From contig JALHMG010000001.1 of NCBI GenBank assembly GCA_022844135.1, forward strand, positions 182,249 through 246,248: a DNA stretch of 64,000 nucleotides, read 5' to 3'. Position 1 is the first letter of the stretch. The number at the start of each line of letters is the position of its first letter. The notes below the pieces were generated by a model. That model ran no database searches. It was not told the origin of the DNA and worked only from the letters and a program-made list of their open reading frames with translations. A program made the translations under genes and the position numbers. The DNA is from Lysobacterales bacterium. Lineage in GTDB: Bacteria > Pseudomonadota > Gammaproteobacteria > Xanthomonadales > SZUA-5. Positions 1-8,953 of the stretch are shown here, piece by piece.

Positions 1-49
1 CGATTGGCGCGCTCCGCCGCCGATCGTTTCTGACTTGGTCGTTGCTTCG

Positions 50-212
50 GCACGCGAACCCACGTCCCGCAGCTTCGCTGTTGCTTTTGGTACGCGGACC
101 CACGGTCCGCAGCTTTGCTGTTGCTTCTGGTACGCGGACCCACGGTCCGCAGCTTTGCTGTTGCTTTTTGGTACGCGGACCCATGGTCCGCAGCTTTTGC
201 TGTTGCTCCCGC
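50..212. repeat. Tandem palindromic repeat (REP-like), about four units
   Basis: About four units of roughly 41 bp, each holding the hairpin GCGGACC-CAC-GGTCCGC followed by a GCTTTGCTGTTGCTT stretch; the first unit is degenerate and the last has CAT in the loop. The same unit recurs at 4497-4610, in a modified form in the 5' part of gspK, and as a large inverted repeat at 27961-28023. No gene is seen in this stretch. Confidence 0.85.
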
Positions 213-249
213 TACGCACTTGTGCCCGATCGATGTGAATCACGCGCAG

Positions 250-610
250 CTCGTGAACTCAGCCCCGAAGGGGCGAAATGCAATAGCCCAGGGCGCAGCC
301 CTGGGTTGCACATTGCGAAACAATAGAGCCCTGAAGGGGCGAAACAGCGCGGTTGCGCCCTTTCAGGGCTTGGTTATTGAATGCGCTTGACCCAGGGCTG
401 ACGCCCTGGGCTATTACATTGCGCCCCTTCGGGACTTCGAGCTCTGCGCGTCGAGATCGGGTGCGGCGACATGTTCGATGCGGTCTTGCAGTGCTCGGGT
501 CATGCGGCGTGATGCGGCGTTCCTTCAGAACGCGGTCATCGCTACTGGTCGCGACCCAGGGCGTTGCCCTGGGCTGGTATGCGTTGCCCCGTCGGGGCGG
601 TCGGCCATGT
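250..610. repeat. Cluster of short GC-rich hairpins (BIME-like)
   Basis: Several small palindromes follow one another, such as CCCAGGGCGCAGCCCTGGG near 280-305, a related CCCAGGGCTGACGCCCTGGG near 391-411, and a third near 558-575. They alternate with CCTGAAGGGGCG or CCCCGTCGGGGC elements. The arrangement resembles the mosaic REP/BIME clusters found between bacterial genes. The stretch from 610 to about 715 carries nothing recognisable. Confidence 0.75.
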
Positions 611-717
611 TTTTTCAACGCATCCAATTCCAAAACCTAACGTCTGAAAAGCCACGCTGCGCGTGCAGCGGGGGAAGTCTCCCCCGCACCCCCTCAAGAG
701 TTCTTAAGCTTCAGATG

Positions 718-757
718 ATCAGAGATCAGAGGGATCAGAGGGATCAGAGGTCAGAGG
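718..757. repeat. Short direct repeat GATCAGAGGG
   Basis: Three to four near-identical copies of GATCAGAGGG lie at the 3' end of the neighbouring minus-strand gene. Its last residues (PSLFRPSDL) and its stop codon fall inside the repeat, so the C-terminal tail of that protein is repeat-encoded. Confidence 0.8.
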
Positions 758-3620
758 GTCTAAACAGGGAAGGACGCAACACCACACGGAAACCCACATT
801 GAAGAGGCGAAAGTGCGTGAGACCCCAGTCGCGAAACGCACAGCGCGCGTAGCCACGATGATCGACCCACGAGCCGCCGCGCAGAACCCTGAGTACATCG
901 CTTCCCGCGTCAAGATTTTCGCGACGGGCATCGTTGACGTCGTAGGGATAACTGAAGTCTGGGAGTTCCCATTTGTCGCCCCACAAGCTACGCGTCCATT
1001 CCCAAACGTTGCCGCTCATCTCTTCGCAGCCATAGACACTGGCACCACGGGGCCAGCAGCCGATGGCGCTGGTCGAGCCGATCATCGATTCGACGTTGGC
1101 GGATTGTGCGTCGAAATCCTCGCCCCAGGGATAGTCGCGAGCTGGATGTGGATTGTGCACTAATGACGAGTTCACCGGCAGTATCGATGGCAGTTGGTCC
1201 AACGTTCCCCACAGCGGCGTGCCACGCACGGCAAGTCCGCCGCGCGCAGCTTTCTCCCATTCTGCCTCCGACGGCAGGGCCGCCACATAACCCTTCGGCA
1301 GCTTGCTCTCCCAGTGCTGGGTCAGCTTGTCGCAAAAGCGCCGAGCGTCGTGCCAGCTCACATGGGTGACGGGGTCATTCGAGCGCTGATCGACGCCAGG
1401 GCTCTCCATCGTCCCACCATGGCGTTCCAGATATTCGCGCCACTGTGCAACGGTTAGCGGGAAGCGCGCAATGAAGTACGGGTAGTTCAAGTGGACCGTG
1501 TGCTGCGGTTTTTCGTCGCCATAGCGATCGCTACCCATCACAAACGGCCCAGCCGGTACGAAGCAGAACTGCATGTCATCGAGATGCATCACCTCGGGTC
1601 TGGGATCGCCCAGTGTCGCGAGCGTGCGCCCGGCGAGTGCGCGCTCGGTGCCGGGCAAACACGTGCCGGTCAGGATGGTGCATTGCCAGTTGCGCACGCG
1701 CTCCAGCTTGGGCGTGTCGCGTGGTGCGATGTGAGCGAGATCGGCGCATTCGGCGAGGACGCGGCCGGCGAGCAATGCGCCCCAATGACTGGCGGCATCG
1801 GCCTGCGCATCCGGCGCGGCCGGGCAGAGGGTTTCGGCCAACGTCCAGATATTGAGCGACGATCCGCGGCCGGATTTAGCGGCGGCGAGCAGCGCCACTT
1901 CTCGCCAGCGATTCGGATCGCGCTGCGCCAGTTTCGCGAGCTTGTCGGGAAAGTCGTCGTCCGTCAGGTGACAGGCCGCGAGGTATTCCTGGAAGGTGCG
2001 ATGCGGGAACTGGTACATCTCGCTGCCGTGCTCCAACAGCAAGCCGGCGCGTTGGCTCAGGTAGCGCTGCAGAAGCTTGAGATTTGGCTGGAGATCGCCA
2101 CTGGCGCGCAGCAGCGCTGAGATGACCTTCTCCTGAGGTATATCGGCGGTGTCGGTTTGCGGTTCCTGGCTTTCGTGCGCTTCGAAAGCCAGACGGTTAA
2201 GTTGCCGCCGGATCGCATCGCGGTCGGCATTCAAGTATTCGCCGAGGCTGGGCTCAACAACCTCGGCGCCGTTGTCGTCGAAGCTGATTTTAGTGTGCTC
2301 CCAACGATCGAGCAGCATCTCCACCGCTTTGTCGTAAAGCTCCTCAGGTTTTTCCGGCAACGAACCTTGGCGCTCGGTTTGCAGTTGCGCAATCAAGGTG
2401 AGCAGCAGCGGACGCTCGGCGAGGCCGCGCAGGCGGGTATTGCGCTCGGCCGCCTGCTTCAGCACGCCGGCGCGATGAGCGGCATTTGCGGCGGTCAATC
2501 GCTCCAGGCCCACCATGTGCGCATACCACGCGTCCACGAAGCCGGCGATCTGTTCTGGCGTGAACGCTTGCAACTGTACTTGCGCAAAACCGTCGAGCTT
2601 CCATTCCTGCTTCTGGTACGCATAGGTGCGCGAGGTGACCAGAAAGCGACAGCGCGCAAACGTTGCGACGAAGTCCTGCACGGCTTGCTTGATTTGCTTG
2701 CGGCGCGTGTGTGCTTCCGGCACTTCATCGAGGCCGTCCAGCAGGATCAGGCCGCCGCGCTCGATCAGTGTTTGATGCAGATGGGGCGCGAACTCGCCGA
2801 GCGCTGCTTTGTCGAGTTGCCCATGAATGAAGTTCCAAATGGTCTGCGCGTTCGTTGCTTTGCCGCCCTCGGGCAATTGGGTGGCAAGATCGCGCAGCGT
2901 GATCAGCACCGGCAGCAGCGCGCCGTGCGTCCAGCGTTGCGGCGCTGGAGGTTCTTTGTCTTGTTCCTGGCCTGGCAATGGCCTCGTGAGGGTGGCCAGA
3001 TTGGGGCCGGTCGGGCGTTCAAGCAGCTCGCCAGCCATGGCGAGTGCAACGAAGTTGACGAAGGTGCTCTTGCCGCTGCCGGGCCCACCGAGCAGCACCA
3101 GTAGGCGTTCGGCATCGAGCACGTCGAGCGCCGACAAGCGTTTGGCATCGCGCTCGTGTGCTGCGCGGTTACGCGATTGAGCAAGCTCGCGGAGATTGTC
3201 GTCCTCGCTGCGCGTGGTCAGCAGCGCTGTGTAGACGGCCGAGAGCTGCAACTGCGCGTTGGCGCCCTCGCCAACGAATACCGGCAATTGGTTCGATTGA
3301 TTGAGGATGCGCGCCAGATACGCGCGGCGCAGGTCCGATTCGCTGGCACCGGGTTTTATGCCCTTTTGAATCAGCACGCCAAGGTTGATGGTGCCGTGAT
3401 TATCGCCGCCGATGCCGACGCCGCCAGCGCCCACGGCGAAGGAATCTTGCCCTTGCGCGATGGCGCCGCTGCCTGCGAATTGCGCGGACATCGCGGCGAC
3501 AGCGGCATCGAAGGTTCCCTGATCGATCAGGTTTGCATCGAGCGCGCGGCGAAGTTGTTCGATGCGGCTTTGCAGTGCTTGGGTCACGCGATCAACCGCT
3601 CCGTCGACCGGTGTAGCCAT
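744..3620 (-). CDS. STAND ATPase: NACHT domain with C-terminal FGE-sulfatase-like domain
   Basis: Predicted signal-transducing NTPase of 958 aa. An N-terminal helical part is followed by a glycine-rich segment at residues about 50-81. Then comes a NACHT NTPase with Walker A GGPGSGKST (about 178-186) and Walker B LILLDGLDEVPE, a helical sensor region, and a formylglycine-generating-enzyme-like domain over roughly the last 270 residues (FCFVPAGPFVMGSD, LPSEAEWEKAARGG, GNVWEWT, VLRGGSW). The cysteine pair of catalytic FGEs is not evident near RGGSW, so this domain may bind rather than oxidise. NACHT proteins are the bacterial relatives of NLR immune receptors. An ATG at 3620 is preferred over an upstream in-frame TTG at 3668. 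The gene is divergent from the DUF4062-like gene and shares a 22-of-32 identical segment with it. An antiphage or conflict role is inferred. Confidence 0.88.
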   Translation of the reverse strand: MATPVDGAVDRVTQALQSRIEQLRRALDANLIDQGTFDAAVAAMSAQFAGSGAIAQGQDSFAVGAGGVGIGGDNHGTINLGVLIQKGIKPGASESDLRRAYLARILNQSNQLPVFVGEGANAQLQLSAVYTALLTTRSEDDNLRELAQSRNRAAHERDAKRLSALDVLDAERLLVLLGGPGSGKSTFVNFVALAMAGELLERPTGPNLATLTRPLPGQEQDKEPPAPQRWTHGALLPVLITLRDLATQLPEGGKATNAQTIWNFIHGQLDKAALGEFAPHLHQTLIERGGLILLDGLDEVPEAHTRRKQIKQAVQDFVATFARCRFLVTSRTYAYQKQEWKLDGFAQVQLQAFTPEQIAGFVDAWYAHMVGLERLTAANAAHRAGVLKQAAERNTRLRGLAERPLLLTLIAQLQTERQGSLPEKPEELYDKAVEMLLDRWEHTKISFDDNGAEVVEPSLGEYLNADRDAIRRQLNRLAFEAHESQEPQTDTADIPQEKVISALLRASGDLQPNLKLLQRYLSQRAGLLLEHGSEMYQFPHRTFQEYLAACHLTDDDFPDKLAKLAQRDPNRWREVALLAAAKSGRGSSLNIWTLAETLCPAAPDAQADAASHWGALLAGRVLAECADLAHIAPRDTPKLERVRNWQCTILTGTCLPGTERALAGRTLATLGDPRPEVMHLDDMQFCFVPAGPFVMGSDRYGDEKPQHTVHLNYPYFIARFPLTVAQWREYLERHGGTMESPGVDQRSNDPVTHVSWHDARRFCDKLTQHWESKLPKGYVAALPSEAEWEKAARGGLAVRGTPLWGTLDQLPSILPVNSSLVHNPHPARDYPWGEDFDAQSANVESMIGSTSAIGCWPRGASVYGCEEMSGNVWEWTRSLWGDKWELPDFSYPYDVNDARRENLDAGSDVLRVLRGGSWVDHRGYARCAFRDWGLTHFRLFNVGFRVVLRPSLFRPSDL

Positions 3621-3751
3621 CGAGAATACGGCGCATCGACGACGGTTGCTCGACGTCGAATCTCGCAAATTCTGACACCGGGTTTGCGCCGGCCAAAGCG
3701 ACGCTTGCGCGTGCCAAAATCGGGGCCAAGTTCCTAAGGGGCCTTCGACCG

Positions 3752-4447
3752 ATGGTCATCAAGAAGATCTTTCTCGCTTCATCGGCAGAGCTGAAAGCAG
3801 ATCGCGATGCCTTCGAGGTTGCCGTTTGCCGGAAGAACAAAGAATGGATCAAACGGGGTGTCTTCCTCGAAGTGGTCATGTGGGAAGACTTCCTCGATGT
3901 GATGTCCAGGACGCGCCTGCAGGATGAGTACAACCGCGCCGTTCGCGAGTGCGATTTGTTTGTGATGTTGTTCTGGACCAAAGTCGGCAAATACACCACC
4001 GAAGAATTCGAGGCCGCGTTCAAGCAGTTCCAGGCGACACAAAAGCCGTTCTTGCTCATCTATTTGAAAGATGCGCCGATCCAGACCGGCAGCATCGACG
4101 AGGACGATTTGATGAGCCTGCTGGCGTTCAAGAAAAAGCTCAACTCGCTGGGTCATTTCCCAACCCACTACGAGAACAAGGATCGGTTGGAAAACCACTT
4201 CAACCGGCAGCTTGAAAAACTGGCGGCCAACGGGTTCGTCGAGTTCAAGCGCGATCCCTCGCCCGTGCCCACCCGGGCGCGGGCAAGTCTTAAGGCCAAC
4301 AACGCCGGAAGCGGCGCAGCTGCGGCCGGCAATGACTCAACTGCAGTGGGCAAACGCGGCGTGATAATTCGCGGCGACAACCACGGGGACATCAACACCG
4401 GGACGCAAGTCAACCTCGGTAGCAAACCCCGGCGCGAAACTGACTGA
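3752..4447 (+). CDS. DUF4062/TIR-like protein paired with NACHT-FGE gene
   Basis: 231 aa. Residues 1-165 form a Rossmann-like domain of the DUF4062/TIR-like type (KIFLASSAELKADRDAFE at the start, VVMWEDFLD at 41-49, CDLFVMLFWTKVGKYT at 67-82). Such domains are typically found next to STAND ATPases. A linker leads to a glycine-rich segment at residues 186-217 that matches residues 50-81 of the divergent NACHT protein at 22 of 32 positions, including the core GDNHG-x-IN. The family function is unknown to me. The shared segment suggests the two products bind each other or a common partner. The 131-bp gap between the two start codons must hold both promoters; no clear -10/-35 pair was found. Confidence 0.82.
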   Translation: MVIKKIFLASSAELKADRDAFEVAVCRKNKEWIKRGVFLEVVMWEDFLDVMSRTRLQDEYNRAVRECDLFVMLFWTKVGKYTTEEFEAAFKQFQATQKPFLLIYLKDAPIQTGSIDEDDLMSLLAFKKKLNSLGHFPTHYENKDRLENHFNRQLEKLAANGFVEFKRDPSPVPTRARASLKANNAGSGAAAAGNDSTAVGKRGVIIRGDNHGDINTGTQVNLGSKPRRETD

Positions 4448-4496
4448 GCGTAGCCATGTATAACGCGGAGATTGCAGCACTCAAAAAACGAATCGC

Positions 4497-4610
4497 CAGC
4501 TTTGCTGTTGCTTCTGGTACGCGGACCCACGGTCCGCAGCTTTTGCTGTTGCTTCTGGTACGCGGACCCACGGTCCGCAGCTTTTGCTGTTGCTTCTGGT
4601 ACGCGGAAAC
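4497..4610. repeat. REP-like tandem repeat, second cluster
   Basis: Two full units and one partial unit of the GCGGACCCACGGTCCGC hairpin plus CAGCTTTTGCTGTTGCTT spacer, the same unit as at 50-212. With that cluster it brackets the NACHT-FGE/DUF4062 pair. No gene is supported between 4448 and 4650. Confidence 0.85.
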
Positions 4611-4650
4611 AGGTGACGCGGCGCGACGTTGGGTCGCGCGGGTGGGACGG

Positions 4651-5958
4651 TTACTTCATTCCCACCTCGCTGCCGTTTTTATAGATCGCGGCGATATTGC
4701 GTGTGGCGGTGATATCCGTCGTCGGATCGCCATTGACGAGCAGGATGTCCGCGCGCAAACCCGGTGCGATCTGGCCTCGGTCGGTGAGCGAAAATGCCGC
4801 GGCGGGTGCGCTGGTCGCGGCAGCCAGGGCGGCTTCGTTGCTCAGCCCCGCTTTGACCAGTTGCGCCATCTCCTCGTGGATGCTGGCGCCGTGCGCGGTG
4901 CCGGGATTGGGGGCATCGCTGCCGGCCAGAATGGGCACGCCTGCGGCATGCAGCAGGCGCACGTTTTCTCGCGACCGTTCGATGAGTTCGGGATACTTTG
5001 CGCCGCTCCTGTTGAAGCGGGCGTTGAGCGTTTGCAGTTGCTCAGGCGTCAAGCGCGGGGCGAGTGCCGGGTCGGTCGCTACGCTGGGCGATTCGCCGGC
5101 CATGCCTGCGATCACGGTGAGGGTGGGCGTGATGAAGAACGGGCGACTGCTTGCCGCCGCCGTAAACGCCGGCGTGGTCACTTCGTCCTGAAAGATGTGC
5201 ACCAGGCCGTTGGCGCCAGCGTCGAACACCATTTGCGCGCTGGATAGCTTGGACACATGCACCACCGCCATCAGCTCGTTCGCGTGGGCGGCCTCGACGA
5301 GTGCGCGAACGCTGGCCTCTGCGAGCGTCGGCCAGCGCTCGCTGGTGCGGTAGGCGCTCAAGTCTTCGACGACGATCTTGATGAAATCGGAGTTTTCGCG
5401 CTTGCGATCTGCAACCCACGACGCGGCGACTTCGGCGCTATCGACGGTTGGGATTTGCATGCCGAACTGCGTGCCGTGGCCGCCGCTCACCGTGGCGAGT
5501 GTGCCGGCGGAGAAGAAGTCGGCGCGTTGTGTGGGCGTCAGTGCCAGCCGCTGTTCGCGCGCCTCGCTGAGCTGTTCGCTGGCCGAAAACATATCGAGCA
5601 TTGACGTGACGCCAAAGCGCAATGCGTCTTCGCGCGCACTTCCCCAGGTATGCACATGGCTGTCGATCAGGCCGGGCAGGGCGGTTTTGCCGCTGCCATC
5701 GATCCGCTTGACGGCGGAGGGAGCCGACACCTCGCCGACCGCCACGATCAAGCCATCGCGCACATGGATCGAGGCTTTGGTCAGCGTAGTGCGACCGTCG
5801 AACACGCGTGCGTTTTCGATCACAAATTCGCGCGGTGCGGATTCGGCGACTGCCGTGCGCGGCGGGCGCGGCATGGCGGCGCGCTCGAAGGTGGCGAGTA
5901 CGTAGACCAGGATCAAGGCCAGGACGACGGCCAGGATGCGCAGTGCGATATTGCTCAT
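4651..5958 (-). CDS. Amidohydrolase family protein, membrane-anchored or exported
   Basis: 435 aa. Residues about 6-23 are a hydrophobic signal or anchor. The rest is a metal-dependent amidohydrolase (imidazolonepropionase/prolidase-like): an N-terminal beta-sandwich part, the metal-binding HxH in GLIDSHVHTWG (H101, H103), further histidines in VVHVSK and LVHIFQD, and the catalytic Asp region GSDAPNPGTAHG near the C-terminus. Substrate cannot be told from sequence; relatives hydrolyse C-N bonds of cyclic amides or X-Pro dipeptides. The start at 5958 is chosen because the hydrophobic segment follows at once and GGAAA lies 5' of it; the reading frame upstream runs through repeats. Confidence 0.85.
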   Translation of the reverse strand: MSNIALRILAVVLALILVYVLATFERAAMPRPPRTAVAESAPREFVIENARVFDGRTTLTKASIHVRDGLIVAVGEVSAPSAVKRIDGSGKTALPGLIDSHVHTWGSAREDALRFGVTSMLDMFSASEQLSEAREQRLALTPTQRADFFSAGTLATVSGGHGTQFGMQIPTVDSAEVAASWVADRKRENSDFIKIVVEDLSAYRTSERWPTLAEASVRALVEAAHANELMAVVHVSKLSSAQMVFDAGANGLVHIFQDEVTTPAFTAAASSRPFFITPTLTVIAGMAGESPSVATDPALAPRLTPEQLQTLNARFNRSGAKYPELIERSRENVRLLHAAGVPILAGSDAPNPGTAHGASIHEEMAQLVKAGLSNEAALAAATSAPAAAFSLTDRGQIAPGLRADILLVNGDPTTDITATRNIAAIYKNGSEVGMK

Positions 5959-6050
5959 GAAGTGTTTTCCTTTTTTCGTTTCTGCGGTCTTTTGCAAGGC
6001 TTGGGCAAGTCTCTTTTCCGGACATGGTGTCGGCTGCAGCGTCCACCCTC

Positions 6051-6286
6051 TCCCTAACCCTCCCCCGCCAGCGGGGGAGGGGACGCGCCTGACAATGTTG
6101 CGACTTGGGTCAGTCGACCAGCCGATGGCATGGCAGCGAAGGACTGAGCCACTTTTTCGTTTCTGCAGCTGGGCGCCGGCTGCAGCGTTCGCCCTCCCTA
6201 ACCCTCCCCCGCCAGCGGGGGAGGGGACGCGCCTGACAATGTTGCGACTTGGGTCAGTCGACCAGCCGATGGCATGGCAGCGAAGG
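6051..6286. repeat. Direct repeat, two 92-bp copies
   Basis: Copies at 6051-6142 and 6195-6286 are identical by eye. Each begins TCCCTAACCC, contains the hairpin CCCCCGCCAGCGGGGG and ends GGCAGCGAAGG. The spacer also shares CTTTTTCGTTTCTGC with sequence 5' of the first copy. A short AAGAACC direct repeat follows near 6321-6350. The 397-bp gap between the two flanking minus-strand genes (5958 to 6355) is filled mostly by these repeats. Confidence 0.9.
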
Positions 6287-6354
6287 TCTGGGCCACACAA
6301 CCGGACTACAACCGACAGCCAAGAACCAAGAACCAAGAACCAAGAACCCCAAAG

Positions 6355-7095
6355 CTAAGACCCTCGCCGCAGGTTCAGCGTGGCCAGAACCAGGAACAGC
6401 GCGGACATCAGCAGCAACACCAGCGTATGCATCATCATCGGCACGTTCTGGACTTGCCCGACTACACCCAGGGACATCTGCGCCAGGTGCCATGCCGGCC
6501 ATACCACCGCGAGCTTTTGCATGAACTCAGGGAATACGAACAGCGGCATCCACAGGCCCGAGAGCACCGCCATCGGCAGGTACACAAGATTGACGATGGC
6601 CACGGCGGCCTGTCCGCCGACCATCGATCCGATCCATAGACCCAAAGCGCAGAATGGCAGCACGCCGATCAACAAAACGGCGCACAGGTGCAGCCACTCG
6701 GCGAGCCTGATGTCGACATCGCCGAACACGATTCCGACGAACGACAGCAGGCTGTATATGATCAGCGCGAACACCAGGCTCATGACGATCTTGGCGAAGA
6801 AGTACGCCGAGATCGGCATCGGCGAGACACGCTTGAGGCGCAGCAGTCCTTGCTGTTGCTCCATCGCCAGACCTACGCCGAAACCGAACAGCGCCGGGCC
6901 GATGACGCCGAACACACCATACGTGGCCAGCAAATAGGTGGCTTTCTGATAGCCGCCCCAGTTTCCCGGCAACAGGATTGCGAACAGGGCGTAGAAGACC
7001 ACTGGAAAAGCCAGACTTGGGATGACGAATGCGGGCTGCCGCAGCGTTTTCAGCAGCTCGTAGTACGACTCCCAGAAATGAATGCGCAAGCTCAT
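6355..7095 (-). CDS. ABC-2 type transporter permease
   Basis: 246 aa integral membrane protein with about six hydrophobic segments (for example VIPSLAFPVVFYALFAIL and ALIIYSLLSFVGIVFG), typical in length for the permease of a two-gene ABC-2 exporter. It is the second gene of an operon: its ATG overlaps the TGA of the ATPase gene by 4 nt (ATGA at 7092-7095). It should form a membrane complex with that ATPase. The exported substrate (drug, lipid or polysaccharide) is not apparent. Confidence 0.88.
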   Translation of the reverse strand: MSLRIHFWESYYELLKTLRQPAFVIPSLAFPVVFYALFAILLPGNWGGYQKATYLLATYGVFGVIGPALFGFGVGLAMEQQQGLLRLKRVSPMPISAYFFAKIVMSLVFALIIYSLLSFVGIVFGDVDIRLAEWLHLCAVLLIGVLPFCALGLWIGSMVGGQAAVAIVNLVYLPMAVLSGLWMPLFVFPEFMQKLAVVWPAWHLAQMSLGVVGQVQNVPMMMHTLVLLLMSALFLVLATLNLRRGS

Positions 7096-7985
7096 GGTGC
7101 GGCTCCTTGGGTCAGCGAGAGAAAGGCATCTTCAAGACTCAGCGCTTCCACGGTGAGATCGCTCAGGTGCGGATCGGCTGCGAGCCATTGCCGAAGCACG
7201 TCCTCGACGCGCGGACTTCGCAGCGTGACCCGACCTTCGGACAGCGTTACCTCTCCGGCGTGCGCAAAGGCACGCACCGATTCGATGGGAAGGGTAGTTC
7301 GCGCACCGACTCGTCGGCCCTGCACGCGCGCCTTGATCGCCGCCGGCGTGCCATCCGCGAGTACACGCCCCTTGCCGATGACCACGATTCGATCGGCCAA
7401 CGCATCGGCTTCTTCAAGATAGTGCGTGGTCAGCACAATGCTCACGCCGCGCGCTTTGAGTTCGCGGATCACTTGCCAGAATTGCCGACGCGCGCCGACG
7501 TCCAGACCGGTGGTCGGTTCGTCGATCAGCAGCAGTTTCGGGTTGCCCACCAGCGCGATCGCGAACTGCACCCGGCGCTTCTGGCCACCGGAGAGCTGAT
7601 CGAAGCGTCGCGTCGCCAGTTCGGTCAATCCGGATATCGCCAGCGTTTCATCGACGGCTAGCGGCGCGTCGAAGTACTGGGCCTGCTGATGGACCAATTC
7701 GCGGACCTTGAGTTTCTCCGGCAACTCCGCCTCCTGCAGCATCACGCCCAGGCGCTTGCGTTGCGAGGGCAGCGTCGGGTCGCCGCCGAACAGTTCGACG
7801 CTCCCTTCGTCGGCCTTCAATTGGCCAGTCAAAAGCGACAGCGCCGTCGTCTTGCCCGCACCATTGACACCGAGCAGCGACAACAACTCGCCGCCGCGAA
7901 TCTCAAGATCGATCCGCGTCACCGCCGTGATCGCGCCGTAACGTTTGGTCACTCCGCGCAGCGCCGCCAATGCCTGCGATGCCAT
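7092..7985 (-). CDS. ABC transporter ATP-binding protein
   Basis: 297 aa cytoplasmic ATPase of an ABC-2 exporter. Walker A is GVNGAGKT (39-46), signature LSGGQ is at 131-135, Walker B LLLIDEP is at 151-157 and the H-loop histidine is in LTTHYLEE. The C-terminal 80 residues form the extra domain common in drug- or antibiotic-type exporters. The ATG at 7985 follows a good Shine-Dalgarno (CGGAGG, 6 nt spacing). It is translationally coupled to the permease downstream. Confidence 0.93.
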   Translation of the reverse strand: MASQALAALRGVTKRYGAITAVTRIDLEIRGGELLSLLGVNGAGKTTALSLLTGQLKADEGSVELFGGDPTLPSQRKRLGVMLQEAELPEKLKVRELVHQQAQYFDAPLAVDETLAISGLTELATRRFDQLSGGQKRRVQFAIALVGNPKLLLIDEPTTGLDVGARRQFWQVIRELKARGVSIVLTTHYLEEADALADRIVVIGKGRVLADGTPAAIKARVQGRRVGARTTLPIESVRAFAHAGEVTLSEGRVTLRSPRVEDVLRQWLAADPHLSDLTVEALSLEDAFLSLTQGAAP

Positions 7986-8214
7986 GTCTGCCTCCGATGA
8001 CTGTCGATGGGTACAGTCTGGCGATGGCCACGGAGTTGTCGCAGTGTGGCCCGTCAGCTGTTGCACCTGACAACTGTCACGAAACCTGGCCAGTTGGAAT
8101 GGAAAGCGTCGATAAACGTATGGCACCCGCAAGCCCAGAAGCCCGTTCTTGGAGCGCATGCAATCGAGCCCATCACTCAGAGCGCGTATCCTCAACCCGT
8201 CCCCGGTGCGCCAG

Positions 8215-8778
8215 ATGAGTTCTATGGTCGATGTTGCTCAGCACACGACGCAGTTCCTGTTGCTCCGCTCGCGCGCGGGCGACTCGGGAGCGCGTGCGGC
8301 TCTGGTGGCGCGCATCGAGCCGCTGCTGCGACGCTTCGCGCATGGCCGCCTGCCGCAAATGTTGCGCCATGAGCAAGACACCTCCGACCTTGTACAGCTG
8401 ACCTGGCTGAAAGTGCTCAACAAACTCGACAGCATCGATCTGCAGGAGCCGGGCGATTTCTTCAGCTATTTGCGCACGGTGCTGCTGAACGCGCTGCGCG
8501 AGGCGCTGCGCAAGCACGGGCGATCGCAGGTCGATCATGTGGGTACTGATGCGGCAGTTGTATTGCCTGCCGAAAATGTCGCGCCAGACGACTGGTTGGC
8601 TTACGAGCAGGCTTTGCAGGCGATGCCCCAGGAACATCGAACGCTGGTGGTCATGCGCTTCGAGTTCGGCATGAGCTTTGCGGAAATCGCCGATGAGTTC
8701 GGCGAATCGGCGGACACCATGCGCATGCGCGTCAATCGCGCGATCGCGCGGATTGCGGCGGTTGCCGACGGCAGCTGA
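8215..8778 (+). CDS. ECF-type RNA polymerase sigma factor
   Basis: 187 aa. Region sigma-2 spans about residues 20-95 (DTSDLVQLTWLKVLNKL is the core helix pair). Region sigma-4 spans about 125-185, with the helix-turn-helix in MSFAEIADEFGESADTMRMR. It resembles the ECF-like sigma factors that Xanthomonadales and Planctomycetes often encode next to Ser/Thr kinases, but no kinase or anti-sigma gene lies beside it here. ATGs at 8215 and 8224 are both possible. It is divergent from the ABC operon. Confidence 0.85.
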   Translation: MSSMVDVAQHTTQFLLLRSRAGDSGARAALVARIEPLLRRFAHGRLPQMLRHEQDTSDLVQLTWLKVLNKLDSIDLQEPGDFFSYLRTVLLNALREALRKHGRSQVDHVGTDAAVVLPAENVAPDDWLAYEQALQAMPQEHRTLVVMRFEFGMSFAEIADEFGESADTMRMRVNRAIARIAAVADGS

Positions 8779-8953
8779 TGCCGATCGCGTAATACTTGCC
8801 GGACCAGTGTACCTTTAAGGGCTTCGCAGCCTGAAGTTCGTACTGGCTGGTTTCATCCACCTTTACGTGCGTCGACGCGCAAGCCAGCACGGCAACGTGC
8901 GGTTTGGGTTGTGACGCACACGAGTGACCGCTTACGCCAAGCACGGATCGCCA

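Noticed and set aside
50..212. Tandem repeats resembling a CRISPR array
   Set aside because: Units are contiguous, about 41 bp, with no unique spacers and no cas genes; the core is a REP-type hairpin.
2157..3104. Long plus-strand reading frame of 315 aa opposite the NACHT gene
   Set aside because: No domain or start signal; it is antisense to conserved NACHT motifs on the minus strand.
4456..4620. Short frame MYNAEIAALKKRIA running into the repeats
   Set aside because: After 14 codons it is only translation of the REP-like repeat; no Shine-Dalgarno and no family.
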